Below, piece by piece: positions 34,803 to 43,430 of a DNA stretch of 64,000 nucleotides. The notes beneath the pieces are model-generated. The model made no database searches. It saw only the letters and a list, made by a program, of their open reading frames with translations, and had not been told where the DNA came from. The stretch's first letter is position 1, and each line of letters starts with the position of its first letter. This stretch comes from Thermomicrobiales bacterium (GTDB lineage Bacteria; Chloroflexota; Chloroflexia; Thermomicrobiales; UBA6265), in the NCBI GenBank assembly GCA_019637585.1, contig JAHBVL010000008.1, forward strand, positions 22,610 to 86,609, in the 5' to 3' direction. The translations under genes were made by a program, and so were the position numbers.

Positions 34803-35045
34803 GTCATTTCGACCAAAGTGGAGAAATCTCTCGTTCGGGCCTGGCCACGCTGCAGATGGGCCTCCGGCCTACCCCAACGAGAGGTCCCTCGACCCGGCTC
34901 GGGATGACGATGGGATTGGGCGCGGGATATCCCTCACCCCCGGCCCCTCTCCCGACCGCGGGATATCCCTCACCCCCAGCCCCTCTCCCGACCGCGGGAG
35001 AGGGGGGAATCCATTTCCCTTTGCCCTTTGCCCTTTGCCCTTTGC
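34803..35045 (-). repeat. Composite repeat, right arm of the ~235-bp inverted pair
   Basis: Reading the minus strand from 35045: four GGCAAAG heptamers, GGAATCC-type junction with GAATCCATT... on the plus strand at 35007, two CCCTCTCCC palindrome units (35007-34931), CCCAATCCCATCG, and the GTCATCCCGAG...GTCGAAATGACG element (34910-34803). It mirrors 31342-31575. Bases 34699-34802 hold short GTCATTCCGACCTC repeats; no gene is supported between 34654 and 35045. Confidence 0.85.
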
Positions 35046-36146
35046 CTACACCGACCGAAACATAATCATCGGCTTCCGCGGCTTCTTGATCGCCTCGACA
35101 CTGAGCCGCCCTGCGACACGTGCGGCCGCGTGGGTGAAGGCTTGGGCGGTCGCGGAGTCGGGATCGGCGAGAACGGCCGGTTTTCCGGTGTCGCCGCCTG
35201 TCACGATGCCCGGTTCGATGGGAATCTGGCCCAGGAGCTCGACGCCGTTCTCCATGGCGATGCGCATGCCGCCGCCACTGCTGAAAATGTGATGGGTCTC
35301 ATTGCACGACGGGCAAATGAAGCCACTCATGTTCTCGATGATGCCAAGCACAGGAGTCTTGACCTCTTCGAACATCTTGAGCCCCTTCAGCGCGTCGGCA
35401 AGGGCTACCTCCTGGGGGGTGGTGACGATGACGGCGCCGGAAATCGGAATCTTCTGCGCGAGCGTGAGCTGTACATCGCCGGTGCCCGGCGGCAGGTCGA
35501 CGATCAGGTAGTCGAGCTCGCCCCAGTCCACATCATTGAGAAATTGGGTGATCAGCTGCGCCACGAGCGGTCCGCGCCAGATCAGCGCCTTCTCCGGATC
35601 GAGAATGAACCCGATGCTCATCAGCTTCACGCCATACGCTTCGAGCGGCACGATCCGCTGTTCTCGCATGAGTGGCCGTCCATGCGCACCCATCATGAGC
35701 GGGATGCTCGGGCCATAGACATCGGCGTCGAGCAGGCCCACGCTGGCCCCACCCTTCGCCAGTGCGGTGGCGATGTTGACGGCGACGGTCGATTTGCCCA
35801 CACCACCCTTGCCGGAGGCCACCGCGACTGCGTTCTTGACCCCTTTGATCGGTTGCGCGTCGCTCCTGCCCGTACCACTCGACCGGACCCGGAACGACCA
35901 GTCGATCTGCACATCGCCGAGATCCACGGCGGGTGTCAGCGCCGCCCGGATCTGCCGTTCGATCTTCTCCTGATGGGGCGAGAGCGGAGAGAGCATTTCG
36001 ATGCTGATCACGGTGCTGCCGTTTTGCTGGACAACATCCTTCACCAGACCCAGATCGACCATTCCCTGGCCGGTTTCCGGTTCGACGACCGGCCGCAACA
36101 GGTCGATAACCTGCTCTTTGGCGGCCGAAACGTGAGACTGAGACAT
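35046..36146 (-). CDS. mrp: Mrp/ApbC-type iron-sulfur cluster carrier ATPase
   Basis: 366 residues. An N-terminal MIP18/DUF59 domain (1-95) precedes the P-loop ATPase with VASGKGGVGKST and DADVYGPSIP. CPSC in GFICPSCNE is the cluster-binding CxxC. It assembles or carries Fe-S clusters in the cytosol. The frame opens upstream, but ATG at 36146 fits the conserved start and has AAGGA upstream. Its stop codon lies on the last unit of a heptamer array. Confidence 0.94.
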   Translation of the reverse strand: MSQSHVSAAKEQVIDLLRPVVEPETGQGMVDLGLVKDVVQQNGSTVISIEMLSPLSPHQEKIERQIRAALTPAVDLGDVQIDWSFRVRSSGTGRSDAQPIKGVKNAVAVASGKGGVGKSTVAVNIATALAKGGASVGLLDADVYGPSIPLMMGAHGRPLMREQRIVPLEAYGVKLMSIGFILDPEKALIWRGPLVAQLITQFLNDVDWGELDYLIVDLPPGTGDVQLTLAQKIPISGAVIVTTPQEVALADALKGLKMFEEVKTPVLGIIENMSGFICPSCNETHHIFSSGGGMRIAMENGVELLGQIPIEPGIVTGGDTGKPAVLADPDSATAQAFTHAAARVAGRLSVEAIKKPRKPMIMFRSV

Positions 36147-36268
36147 GCACGGTATCCTTGCACTGAGGATCGAATGACGGGCACTCGGAGGTGGCTTGTG
36201 GCCGGTGAGCAGCCCGTCGGGATTGTACACCTCGCACTCTTTTTGACCCGAGTTCAGGACCACCGGCG

Positions 36269-37330
36269 ATGGTCGCATCACCGTCAATTCACAGCGTCGA
36301 CCCGGTCACGAAACTGCCGGTCCGCCAGTTTGCCTATCTGGGCAGCGGCGGCTTGCGCCTGGCCGCCGCCTGCCGCCAAACCGCCGGACCACCCGTGGCA
36401 ATGGTGGCGTTTGCGCATGGATTCACGTCCTATGCGGATGCCTACGTGAACGTCCTTCGTGCTCTCGTCGATGCAGGCATTCTGGTCTACACCGTCGACC
36501 ATCGCGGTCATGGGCACAGCGAGGGGACGCGTGCCAGCCTCGATCATCTCGATCTGATGGTCGACGACTTCGAGCGTCTGGTTTCGATCGCTCGCGCCGA
36601 GCATCCCGATCTGCCCCTCTTTACGCTCGGGCACTCGATGGGCGGTTTGATCGTCGCCAGGCATGGCTACCGGTTCCAGGAAGGCCTGGCCGGCATGATC
36701 CCGGTCAGCGCGGCGTTCAGTGTCGGAGTCGACCGCTCCGCGCAGGAGGTCCGCTTGCTCGTCGGACTCTCCCGGGCTTTTCCATTTTTGCGGGCGTTGG
36801 GGAGCGAACTCCCCTCGCCGTCAACTGATACAGCACCTCGACCGCGCGCCAGGAATCTGCTCTCCGACAGAGGCAAGATCCGGCTGAACATGGCGCGGGA
36901 GCTCTACCTCGGAGGCAGGGAGACGCTCGAACATGCCCCGGAGTGGCGCCTGCCGATTCTCCTCCAGCACGGGACTGCCGACATCGTCACGATGCCCTCT
37001 GGATCGGAACAGGCATTTGAACGGGCCTCCAGCCCCGACCGCACCCTCGAGCTCTGGCCCGGCCGTCACCACAACCTGATCACCGATGAAGGCTGGGAGG
37101 AACCGGTTGGGCAGATTGTCGACTGGATCATTGTCAGAAGTCGGGGGAAATCCCTCACCCCCAGCCCCTCTCCCAACCGCGGGGAATATCCCTCACCCCC
37201 GGCCCCTCTCCCGACCGCGGGAGAGGGGGGATTCCATCCAGTGCCTAGTGCCCAATGTCCAGTGCCTAAACAGCCTCATCCCAGAAGAGCCGGCGAAACT
37301 CATTCGTATCGTAATAGCCGACGATGCTGA
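36269..37330 (+). CDS. Alpha/beta hydrolase (monoacylglycerol-lipase-like) with repeat-derived tail
   Basis: 353 residues. The hydrolase domain (about 15-290) has the oxyanion HGFTSY, nucleophile Ser123 in GHSMGG, Asp238 in HGTADIV and His267/268 in GRHHNL, as in serine-aminopeptidase-S33 / monoacylglycerol lipases. Residues from about 293 on (SLTPSPSPNRGE, YPSPPAPLPTAGEGG) are a direct translation of two CCCTCTCCC palindrome units and heptamers, then run 65 bases into the 3' end of the convergent NTF2 gene. The tail is therefore an accident of repeat insertion or a lost stop codon. ATG at 36269 follows AGGA. Confidence 0.88.
   Translation: MVASPSIHSVDPVTKLPVRQFAYLGSGGLRLAAACRQTAGPPVAMVAFAHGFTSYADAYVNVLRALVDAGILVYTVDHRGHGHSEGTRASLDHLDLMVDDFERLVSIARAEHPDLPLFTLGHSMGGLIVARHGYRFQEGLAGMIPVSAAFSVGVDRSAQEVRLLVGLSRAFPFLRALGSELPSPSTDTAPRPRARNLLSDRGKIRLNMARELYLGGRETLEHAPEWRLPILLQHGTADIVTMPSGSEQAFERASSPDRTLELWPGRHHNLITDEGWEEPVGQIVDWIIVRSRGKSLTPSPSPNRGEYPSPPAPLPTAGEGGFHPVPSAQCPVPKQPHPRRAGETHSYRNSRRC
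37152..37269 (-). repeat. Two palindrome units plus heptamer array inside the hydrolase 3' end
   Basis: Two CCCTCACCCCC-[A/G]GCCCCTCTCCC units (37152-37230), GATTCCAT, then heptamers CCAGTGC/CTAGTGC-type (37239-37269). The order and orientation match 34931-35045. The array contains the stop codon of the NTF2 gene (37266-37268). Confidence 0.85.
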
Positions 37331-37670
37331 TGATCTTGCTGTTCACGACCCGGAAAACCGCGACCTGCTCGGAGAGCATCTCTTTGCCCAGGCGTGGGGA
37401 AAACTCGCGGAACACGAACTGGACCGACGCCCGGTCGGTCGTGGCGATGATGTCGCTCACCTCCCAATGGGCTTCGGGATAGGACGACACCACCGTGCCG
37501 AAATAGGCGACGATCTCCTCCGCGGGGCGCACGGGCGCCGAGTGAGGCAGAGCGCGGAAGGTGGCATGGTCGGCAAGCGTCGCCATGAGACGCTGGGGAT
37601 CGCGCGCATCGATCGCCGCGAAGAACTCGCGCGCCAGGATTTCTGAGATGGCGGTTTCCCGATAGGACAT
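37266..37670 (-). CDS. SnoaL/NTF2-like protein
   Basis: 134 residues. The start ILAREFFAAIDARDPQRLMATLADHATF and the later beta strands VQFVFREFSP and VAVFRVVNSKIISIVGYYD give the cone-shaped NTF2-like fold. The function of such small members is diverse (isomerase, cyclase or binding protein). It may be in one transcript with the DinB-like genes upstream (13-base gap). The ATG is at 37670. Confidence 0.75.
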   Translation of the reverse strand: MSYRETAISEILAREFFAAIDARDPQRLMATLADHATFRALPHSAPVRPAEEIVAYFGTVVSSYPEAHWEVSDIIATTDRASVQFVFREFSPRLGKEMLSEQVAVFRVVNSKIISIVGYYDTNEFRRLFWDEAV

Positions 37671-37682
37671 GATGGCCGCAGT

Positions 37683-38315
37683 CTAGCGGGGCTGCACGGG
37701 AATCAATCGCAGAATTTCATCGAGGTGCACGCCAGCCGCGGAGCTGATCGACTCCCGGGCCCCAGACCGGTCGAGCGCCAGGTCGATCTGGTAGAGGCAA
37801 TCCAGGTCATGCTGCACCAGCCGTTCGGCCAGCGTGCGGACTTGCCAGTCATGTTCGATCCGGCTGGTGCCCACCCGTTTCCAGGCATTGTCGGGCAGCG
37901 CTCGCAACAGACTGCATGTGCTTTGCCGCAACCGGCGAAAATCGGCGAGAACCGAGATCCATGACTTGTCGAGCGCTGAGCTGAGGCGTTGGGGCGTGGT
38001 CAAGGGATCGGGAATGCGATCGAGATCCGGGTTGATCTCATTGACGATCGCATGCATATAGGCGAAAACCACCAGCTCTTCGTCCCGCATCCGCTGGAGC
38101 AGGTCGAGAACCGACGGCTCACCACGCCGAACCGATTGCTCGATCGGCATCGGGTCGGTGATGGGGGTGAGCCAGCGCGACAGGTGATTGATGGTCATGT
38201 GCAACCGCAGAATGAGCGAGTCATTGCTGTGATCGGGAATCGGCAGCGTGGCGGCCGTTGGACCGGCCGGGAACCGGGGTGTGGGCACATATGGTTGCTT
38301 GATCAGCGTCGACAT
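37683..38315 (-). CDS. DinB-like protein
   Basis: 210 residues, mostly helical. A histidine in LHMTINHLSRW, one in YMHAIVNEI, and the late RIEHDWQVRTLAERLVQHDLDCLYQIDLAL pattern fit the DinB/YfiT superfamily, although the metal triad is less clean than in its neighbour. The role is unknown. ATG at 38315, 17 bases after the next DinB gene. Confidence 0.6.
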   Translation of the reverse strand: MSTLIKQPYVPTPRFPAGPTAATLPIPDHSNDSLILRLHMTINHLSRWLTPITDPMPIEQSVRRGEPSVLDLLQRMRDEELVVFAYMHAIVNEINPDLDRIPDPLTTPQRLSSALDKSWISVLADFRRLRQSTCSLLRALPDNAWKRVGTSRIEHDWQVRTLAERLVQHDLDCLYQIDLALDRSGARESISSAAGVHLDEILRLIPVQPR

Positions 38316-38332
38316 TGGCGTATGATCTCCTG

Positions 38333-38812
38333 CTAGCCCGCCAGCACTTCCCTGGCCTGCGCCAGACGCTCGGCGTCATGATCGCAGACTTTGTCTTCCA
38401 TCCACTGCAACGTAATCGACCCGAGCAAGCTGTGCTCGCCGGTCCGCTGCCAATCTTCCACAGCAAGACTCTTCAAGAATGCAACATGCTCGGCCCGCAG
38501 GTCCCGAAATTCGTCGAACACCTCTACCGGGTTCTGGCTGCTGTAGTCTCGTTCGATCGGCCAGAGGGAATCATCGTATCCAGGAATGTGCGGATCGTTC
38601 TCTTCCGCGATCCGCCTGGCCCGCTCGAAGTAGATCTCTTCCCAGTCACGCAGGTGCGGCAGAATTTCCGTAATGCCCCACCCACCGTCATTGCCGGGTC
38701 GGTAGATGTCCTCCTCGGTTACATGGTCGGCGAAGACAACTCGCTCCAGGTCGGCTGGAAAAGACTCGAGCTGTTCCAGAATGGTCTCCCGCGATCGTGG
38801 CGCGTTCTCCAC
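38333..38812 (-). CDS. DinB-family protein
   Basis: 159 residues from GTG at 38812 (AAGGTGG upstream); ATG at 38827 would add five. Motifs GWGITEILPHLRDWEEIYFERA and KVCDHDAERLAQAREVL give the His and D-H ligands expected of the DinB fold. It forms a run of two adjacent DinB-like genes with 37683, and the function is unknown. Confidence 0.72.
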   Translation of the reverse strand: MENAPRSRETILEQLESFPADLERVVFADHVTEEDIYRPGNDGGWGITEILPHLRDWEEIYFERARRIAEENDPHIPGYDDSLWPIERDYSSQNPVEVFDEFRDLRAEHVAFLKSLAVEDWQRTGEHSLLGSITLQWMEDKVCDHDAERLAQAREVLAG

Positions 38813-38922
38813 TGAACCACCTTGCATGAGGCTGACCGGGGACGCTGTCGCACAAAACCGCTCGTGCCCCCCGAGCAAACGGTCGGCCCCATCATACAGG
38901 AAATGAGCCTCCGGCACCCTTT

Positions 38923-39423
38923 TCAGACATCCCCGATCAGGTCGATCGGACACTCGCGATATCGCTCCGCACCACCCTCCGTCAGCCATCGCCAGACCCG
39001 CATTTCCGCCAATCCGGTTTCGAACGAGACGATCAACGCCAGCGCGTCCGGGTAGTGCGACTCGCGGATGTCGGTAAGGGACGGGCGAGGCGGAGACGAC
39101 GGATGACTATGAACGATAGCCGCCAGCTCGAGACCGGATTCCCGCATCTGGCGAAACGCCGCGACTACCTGGGCGCCATCCATCGTGAACCGGGTCGGCG
39201 ACGCATCGACGTTCTCTCCCGGAAACCACCACGTCGCCTCGACAACGCCATCCGCGCCGATCGATCCTGCCAGCAGCCCGCACCCTTCATTCGGCAGCGA
39301 TCGAGCCATCGCGTCGATCACCGCGTCGCGCAGCCCGAGCGGCAGGCGAAGCCGCGTGAGCGGACCTCGCCTCTCCTCGCCAGTCAGATTTGGCGTCATC
39401 TCCTCCACCGTTCGCAGTACCAT
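38923..39423 (-). CDS. JAMM/MPN-domain metallopeptidase (M67)
   Basis: 166 residues with a complete JAMM site: Glu46 in NEGCGLL, then His105-Ser-His107-Pro, Ser115 and Asp118 in the exact H-x-H-x7-S-x2-D spacing. Bacterial members remove sulfur-carrier or ubiquitin-like tails, or act on cysteine conjugates (Mec+/CysO). No carrier gene is next to it. ATG at 39423 overlaps AGGA spacing only loosely. Confidence 0.88.
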   Translation of the reverse strand: MVLRTVEEMTPNLTGEERRGPLTRLRLPLGLRDAVIDAMARSLPNEGCGLLAGSIGADGVVEATWWFPGENVDASPTRFTMDGAQVVAAFRQMRESGLELAAIVHSHPSSPPRPSLTDIRESHYPDALALIVSFETGLAEMRVWRWLTEGGAERYRECPIDLIGDV

Positions 39424-39506
39424 GATCCTGACTTCAGCGGGCGATGGTTTGCATCGGGTGATCTTGCCATTCCCCGCACTCAGCCGGCCACCGACTGGAC
39501 GTTCTT

Positions 39507-41078
39507 ATGCCTCGCAATGCCAGTGTGACTCCCCTGATCGCCGCTCTCGCGCTTTGTCTTGCGCTGCTTGCCACGCCGTTGCACCGGTACGCCAGCGCCA
39601 GCGAGATCCCAGCGCTCGACCTGACCACGTCGATCATTCCCTCCGAGCAGACCCGAATCGCCTCGCTGATCGATGGATCGATTCCGCACTACGCGGTACA
39701 GGCTGAGCTGATTCCGGCGGATGGCGTCGCTCCCGCTCGCCTCATCGGGTCCACGACCCTCTCCTTCATCAACTTCACCCCCGACCCCATGACCGACCTC
39801 TTCCTGCGCCTCTATCCAAATTCGCCCTTCTATGATGGCGAAGATTTCATGACGATTTCCAATGTGCTGGTCGACGGTCACCCGGTCGAGGCACTGCTCA
39901 GCGAGGAGAACTCGCTGGCAACGATCCCGCTCCCGACCGCATTGGCAAGTGGCGTAACCACCACGATCGAGTTCGATTTCGTCACCATCATCCCCACCGA
40001 TCCGGACGACAGCTATGCCATGCTCTCGTTCGACACCCGCACTGACTCGTTCAATATCGCCTACTGGCAACCACTCGTGGCCGGCTGGACGCCGGCGGAT
40101 GGCTGGAACACCGGACCGATCCAGACGCGCGGCGACCCGGTTTTCACCAATATCGCCAGCTTCACCGTCGAGCTGACAACGCCAGGCGATATCCAGTTCG
40201 CCACGACCGGCTCGGAAATCAACATCGTGGATTCCGGCGACGGTTCCGTGACGCGGACATTCGAGTCGGGACCGGTGCGCGATTTCGTGATGATCGCCAG
40301 CGAGCATTACGAGGTGCTCGAACAGACGGTCGGTGAAACCACCGTTCGCTCGTTCACCTTCCCGGCAGACGCCGACGCCGCCCAGCTGGCACTGGACGCC
40401 GCTGCCGGATCGCTGGCTTTTTTCAATGAACACGTGGGCATCTATCCCTACCGCGAGTTCGATCAGGCCGAATCGCAGATCGGTCCCGGCGCCGCCGGTA
40501 TCGAGTTCCCGGGGCTGATCTACATCGACGAGGGTCTGTACCGGCCAGGCAGCCTCTCTCTCGTTTTCGTCATCGCCCACGAGGTCGCCCATCAGTATTT
40601 CTACAATCTGGTGGGCAATAATCAATACGAACACGCATTTCTCGACGAAGCATTGGCCAATTACACCGCCGTTCTCTTCGTCGAACAGGAGGTTGGCGTC
40701 GACGCCGCCAATCAGGTGCTGGACGGCTACATCGTGCGTCCCTACCTGGCGACATTGTTCGGAACCAGCGGTGACGAGGTCGTCGATCAACCCACCGCCG
40801 ATTTCTCGTCCGAAACGGCCTACGGCAGAATCGTCTATGGCAAGGGCGCGCTCGGCATGCACGCCATCCGGGAGGCGATCGGACTGGAGGCATTTCTGGA
40901 GGGACTCCGACTCTACGTCGAGCAACGGATGTTCGACGTCGCCACACCAGCCGATCTGCTGGCGGCGTTCGAAGCAGCATCGGGAGAAGACCTTCAAGCG
41001 CTCTGGTCGGAGTGGTTCGACGAGCTCAACGGAACCGAACACTTCTCTCCTGGCCAGATCATCGAGCTCGGTCGCTGA
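39507..41078 (+). CDS. Exported M1-family (gluzincin) aminopeptidase
   Basis: 523 residues. A signal peptide (about 1-31, core LIAALALCLALLA) precedes a beta domain (about 55-280). The thermolysin-like site is His358-Glu-Val-Ala-His362 with the third ligand Glu381 (FLDEALANY), exactly 19 residues on. The GAMEN-type loop is replaced by GAAGIEFPG. It cleaves peptides outside the membrane, possibly held at the surface by secretion alone. TGATG overlap joins it to the glycosyltransferase-like gene. Confidence 0.9.
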   Translation: MPRNASVTPLIAALALCLALLATPLHRYASASEIPALDLTTSIIPSEQTRIASLIDGSIPHYAVQAELIPADGVAPARLIGSTTLSFINFTPDPMTDLFLRLYPNSPFYDGEDFMTISNVLVDGHPVEALLSEENSLATIPLPTALASGVTTTIEFDFVTIIPTDPDDSYAMLSFDTRTDSFNIAYWQPLVAGWTPADGWNTGPIQTRGDPVFTNIASFTVELTTPGDIQFATTGSEINIVDSGDGSVTRTFESGPVRDFVMIASEHYEVLEQTVGETTVRSFTFPADADAAQLALDAAAGSLAFFNEHVGIYPYREFDQAESQIGPGAAGIEFPGLIYIDEGLYRPGSLSLVFVIAHEVAHQYFYNLVGNNQYEHAFLDEALANYTAVLFVEQEVGVDAANQVLDGYIVRPYLATLFGTSGDEVVDQPTADFSSETAYGRIVYGKGALGMHAIREAIGLEAFLEGLRLYVEQRMFDVATPADLLAAFEAASGEDLQALWSEWFDELNGTEHFSPGQIIELGR

Positions 41079-42238
41079 TGCTCCGGGCGTGGCGGCACGA
41101 GCTTCTGCCGCCTCTCTTTTTCACCCTGGCCACCCGGCTGGTCCTCTTTGTCACGGCCTGGCTATCGCTGCGAGCCGTGCCCCGGCTCGATCTCTATCCC
41201 GGACAGCTGCCAGATTCGTTTCTTCCCGATCATCCCTTTCTGGACGGTTGGGCGCGTTGGGATGCCGCCCACTACATCGCCATTGCTGATCTCGGTTACG
41301 GCAACCCAGACTCGCCCAGCGTCAACGGCGGCTACGGCTTTCTCCCCCTCTTTCCGCTTCTGCTTCGCCTGATCGGGTACCTGCCCGGCGTCGATCCGTC
41401 GCCGTCGTCGTATGCGGTCATCGGCATCGTGCTGGCCAATGTCGCGCTTCTCGTCTGCGTGGTGCTCTTCACCACGCTCTGCCGCATCACGCTTTCCCGC
41501 CCGGCGACATGGACGGCGATCACGCTGTTTCTCCTCAGTCCGTTCTCCTTTTTCTTCTCCGCCGCCTATTCGGAATCGGTGTTCCTGGCCATTTGCCTGG
41601 GATCGCTGCTGCTTGCCGATCGCAATCGCTGGATCGGCGCCGGGGCGCTCGGCGGCATCGCCTCCGCCACTCGTATCGCCGGTCTGGCGCTCGCCCCGGC
41701 GCTCCTCTATGCCGCCTGGCGCGATGGTGTCCGGGGATGGAGGCTCGCGCTGGCCGGCGCGCTCCCCTTCTCAGGATTTGCCTTCTGGTCGATCTATGCC
41801 TGGTGGAAAACGGGTGAACCGCACGCGTACTTCCGGGCCCAGGCCGACTGGGGCGGGTGGACCGAGCACGTTCGCTTCTATGCTGAGCTGCTGATCAACG
41901 AACCGATGACCATGCTGCGGGGCGATCCACGCCATCTGGTCATTCTGCTGAACATCGGGCTAGGCGTGCTCTTCCTGGCCTTCCTGCCACTCGTCTGGCG
42001 ACGCGCGCCCCCGGCAATTGCCATGTTCACGATCGTCATCGTCGTCGTCCATGTCGGCTGGACATGGGTATCGCTGGGACGCTATCTCCTCCCGGCGGTC
42101 GGGGTCTACATGGTCGCCGCCGACCTGCTCACCCAGGAACGCGTCCGCGGCTGGCCCCGTGACATCCTGATCGCCAGCCTGGCCATCACACTAGCCGGCC
42201 TGGCCATCCTCTTCGCCCATGGATTCTGGGTCGTGTAG
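41078..42238 (+). CDS. PIG-V-like polyprenyl-phosphate-mannose-dependent mannosyltransferase
   Basis: 386 residues with about nine hydrophobic segments. The motif RWDAAHYIAIADLGYG near residue 66 and YGFLPLFPLLLRLIG near 88 are the signatures of PIG-V/GT-C-type integral membrane mannosyltransferases. It should transfer a sugar from a lipid carrier at the outer face. ATG at 41078 shares bases with the previous stop. Confidence 0.82.
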   Translation: MLRAWRHELLPPLFFTLATRLVLFVTAWLSLRAVPRLDLYPGQLPDSFLPDHPFLDGWARWDAAHYIAIADLGYGNPDSPSVNGGYGFLPLFPLLLRLIGYLPGVDPSPSSYAVIGIVLANVALLVCVVLFTTLCRITLSRPATWTAITLFLLSPFSFFFSAAYSESVFLAICLGSLLLADRNRWIGAGALGGIASATRIAGLALAPALLYAAWRDGVRGWRLALAGALPFSGFAFWSIYAWWKTGEPHAYFRAQADWGGWTEHVRFYAELLINEPMTMLRGDPRHLVILLNIGLGVLFLAFLPLVWRRAPPAIAMFTIVIVVVHVGWTWVSLGRYLLPAVGVYMVAADLLTQERVRGWPRDILIASLAITLAGLAILFAHGFWVV

Positions 42239-42545
42239 CTTGGATTGCTCCCCGGCAGGACCTTCCAGTCGCATGGGCTCGGCAGATGCGAGGAGTGTGG
42301 GAACTCGACCGTCCACGAGACCGCGACGCCGTAAACGGCTCCGCTCACGGCGCAATGCCCCTGTCGGGGCTGAGTCTCAGGTCCGAAGGACCTTCGCTCT
42401 GTGAGCCCGGTCCGTTCAGGGCCGGGCGGGTCTCGCGGAACAGCAGGCGCCTCTGACACGAATCTTGTGCCCAACCCAAAGGAGGGTCTCCGTTCGGCAG
42501 AAGCAGACGCGGAGGTAGCGGCAAGGCCTGCCTTGCCCCGCCCAC
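42239..42545. other. 307-base gap with hairpin repeats
   Basis: No gene is seen. GTCCGAAGGACCTTCG at 42384, followed by TGAGCCCGGTCC...GGGCCGGGC (42400-42426), has the plan of the AGTCCCGGAGGGACTTCG-TTAGCC composite at 49586 with altered arms. A GTAG hairpin lies at 42515-42540. Confidence 0.5.
42515..42540 (+). repeat. GTAG-headed hairpin (REP-like)
   Basis: GTAGC then GGCAAGGC and GCCTTGCC arms around CT. It ends six bases before the stop of the DsbA-like gene. The copy at 63958 has the same frame with GCGAGGC/GCCTCGC. Confidence 0.7.
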
Positions 42546-43277
42546 CTATGCCGCAAGCGCAGCGTCGAGAACGGCGCGCAGGTCATCGAGGCCCGAATAG
42601 CGATAGAGCTCACCGTTGATCATCAGCGTCGGTGTGCTGTTGACCCCCAGCGCCGAACCCTCTTCATACGAATCCGCAACAGCATCAGCGTGCGCTCCAT
42701 CCTCGAAGCAGGGGGTGAACAGATCCATATCCAGCTCGAGTTTTTCGGCCATGGCGATCAACCGGTCATCCGACAGCGCGCCCTGGTTCTCGCCATTGTG
42801 ATTGGCGTAGATCGTGGAATGGAAATCCCAGAACTTGTCCTGATCCTGGGCACAGGCCGCTGCTTCCGCGGCGCGGGTCGACTCCGGTCCCAGGAACGCG
42901 AAATCGCGGAACTCGAATGTGATCTTGCCGGTGTTCACATATTCTTCGACAAGGACGGGCACGACCTGCTGCTCGAACTGCGTACAGGCCGGGCACTGGT
43001 AATCGCCCCATTCGACCACCTGGACCGTCGCCTCCGGATTGCCGGCGACGCGACCATTGATCTCCGCGGTGATCCCGGCGGACGCCGTCACCGGAGGCGG
43101 GAATTTGGACCCATCGTCCCCCGTTTGCGTATAGATCAGGACACCCAACGCCAGGGCGGCAACCGCCGCCAGCACAGCTCCCACGATCGTATTTCTCCTC
43201 CGACGGTCCGCCGCCTCAGCTGCCTGCTTGCGGCGCTCGCGGCCCGTCACCCGTTGTTGCGACGTTGCTTTTGCCAC
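42546..43277 (-). CDS. Membrane-anchored DsbA/BdbD-like thiol oxidoreductase
   Basis: 243 residues. A basic N-tail, one membrane helix (about 30-50) and an external thioredoxin-like domain with Cys95-Pro-Ala-Cys98 (WGDYQCPACTQF). The helical insertion and cis-Pro loop (STPTLMING) match DsbA-type proteins. It likely forms or isomerises disulfides in exported proteins. GTG at 43277 follows GGGAG. A quinone-linked partner (VKOR/DsbB) is not visible. Confidence 0.9.
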   Translation of the reverse strand: MAKATSQQRVTGRERRKQAAEAADRRRRNTIVGAVLAAVAALALGVLIYTQTGDDGSKFPPPVTASAGITAEINGRVAGNPEATVQVVEWGDYQCPACTQFEQQVVPVLVEEYVNTGKITFEFRDFAFLGPESTRAAEAAACAQDQDKFWDFHSTIYANHNGENQGALSDDRLIAMAEKLELDMDLFTPCFEDGAHADAVADSYEEGSALGVNSTPTLMINGELYRYSGLDDLRAVLDAALAA

Positions 43278-43430
43278 CTGATGGCTCCCACGTTCAACTA
43301 GGACCGCTCCCCGGCGATCGGCTCATTCGTTCCCTCCCTTATACTTCACCACTGGCAACGATGCCGTTGCACCATCCCGGTGAGCGTTGCAGATGCGCAA
43401 CGACACCACCCCCCATCTTCCGGAACGACT

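Noticed and set aside
35028..36449. 473-codon plus-strand frame opposite mrp
   Set aside because: Starts in the heptamer array and has shadow-like composition; the Mrp gene is certain.
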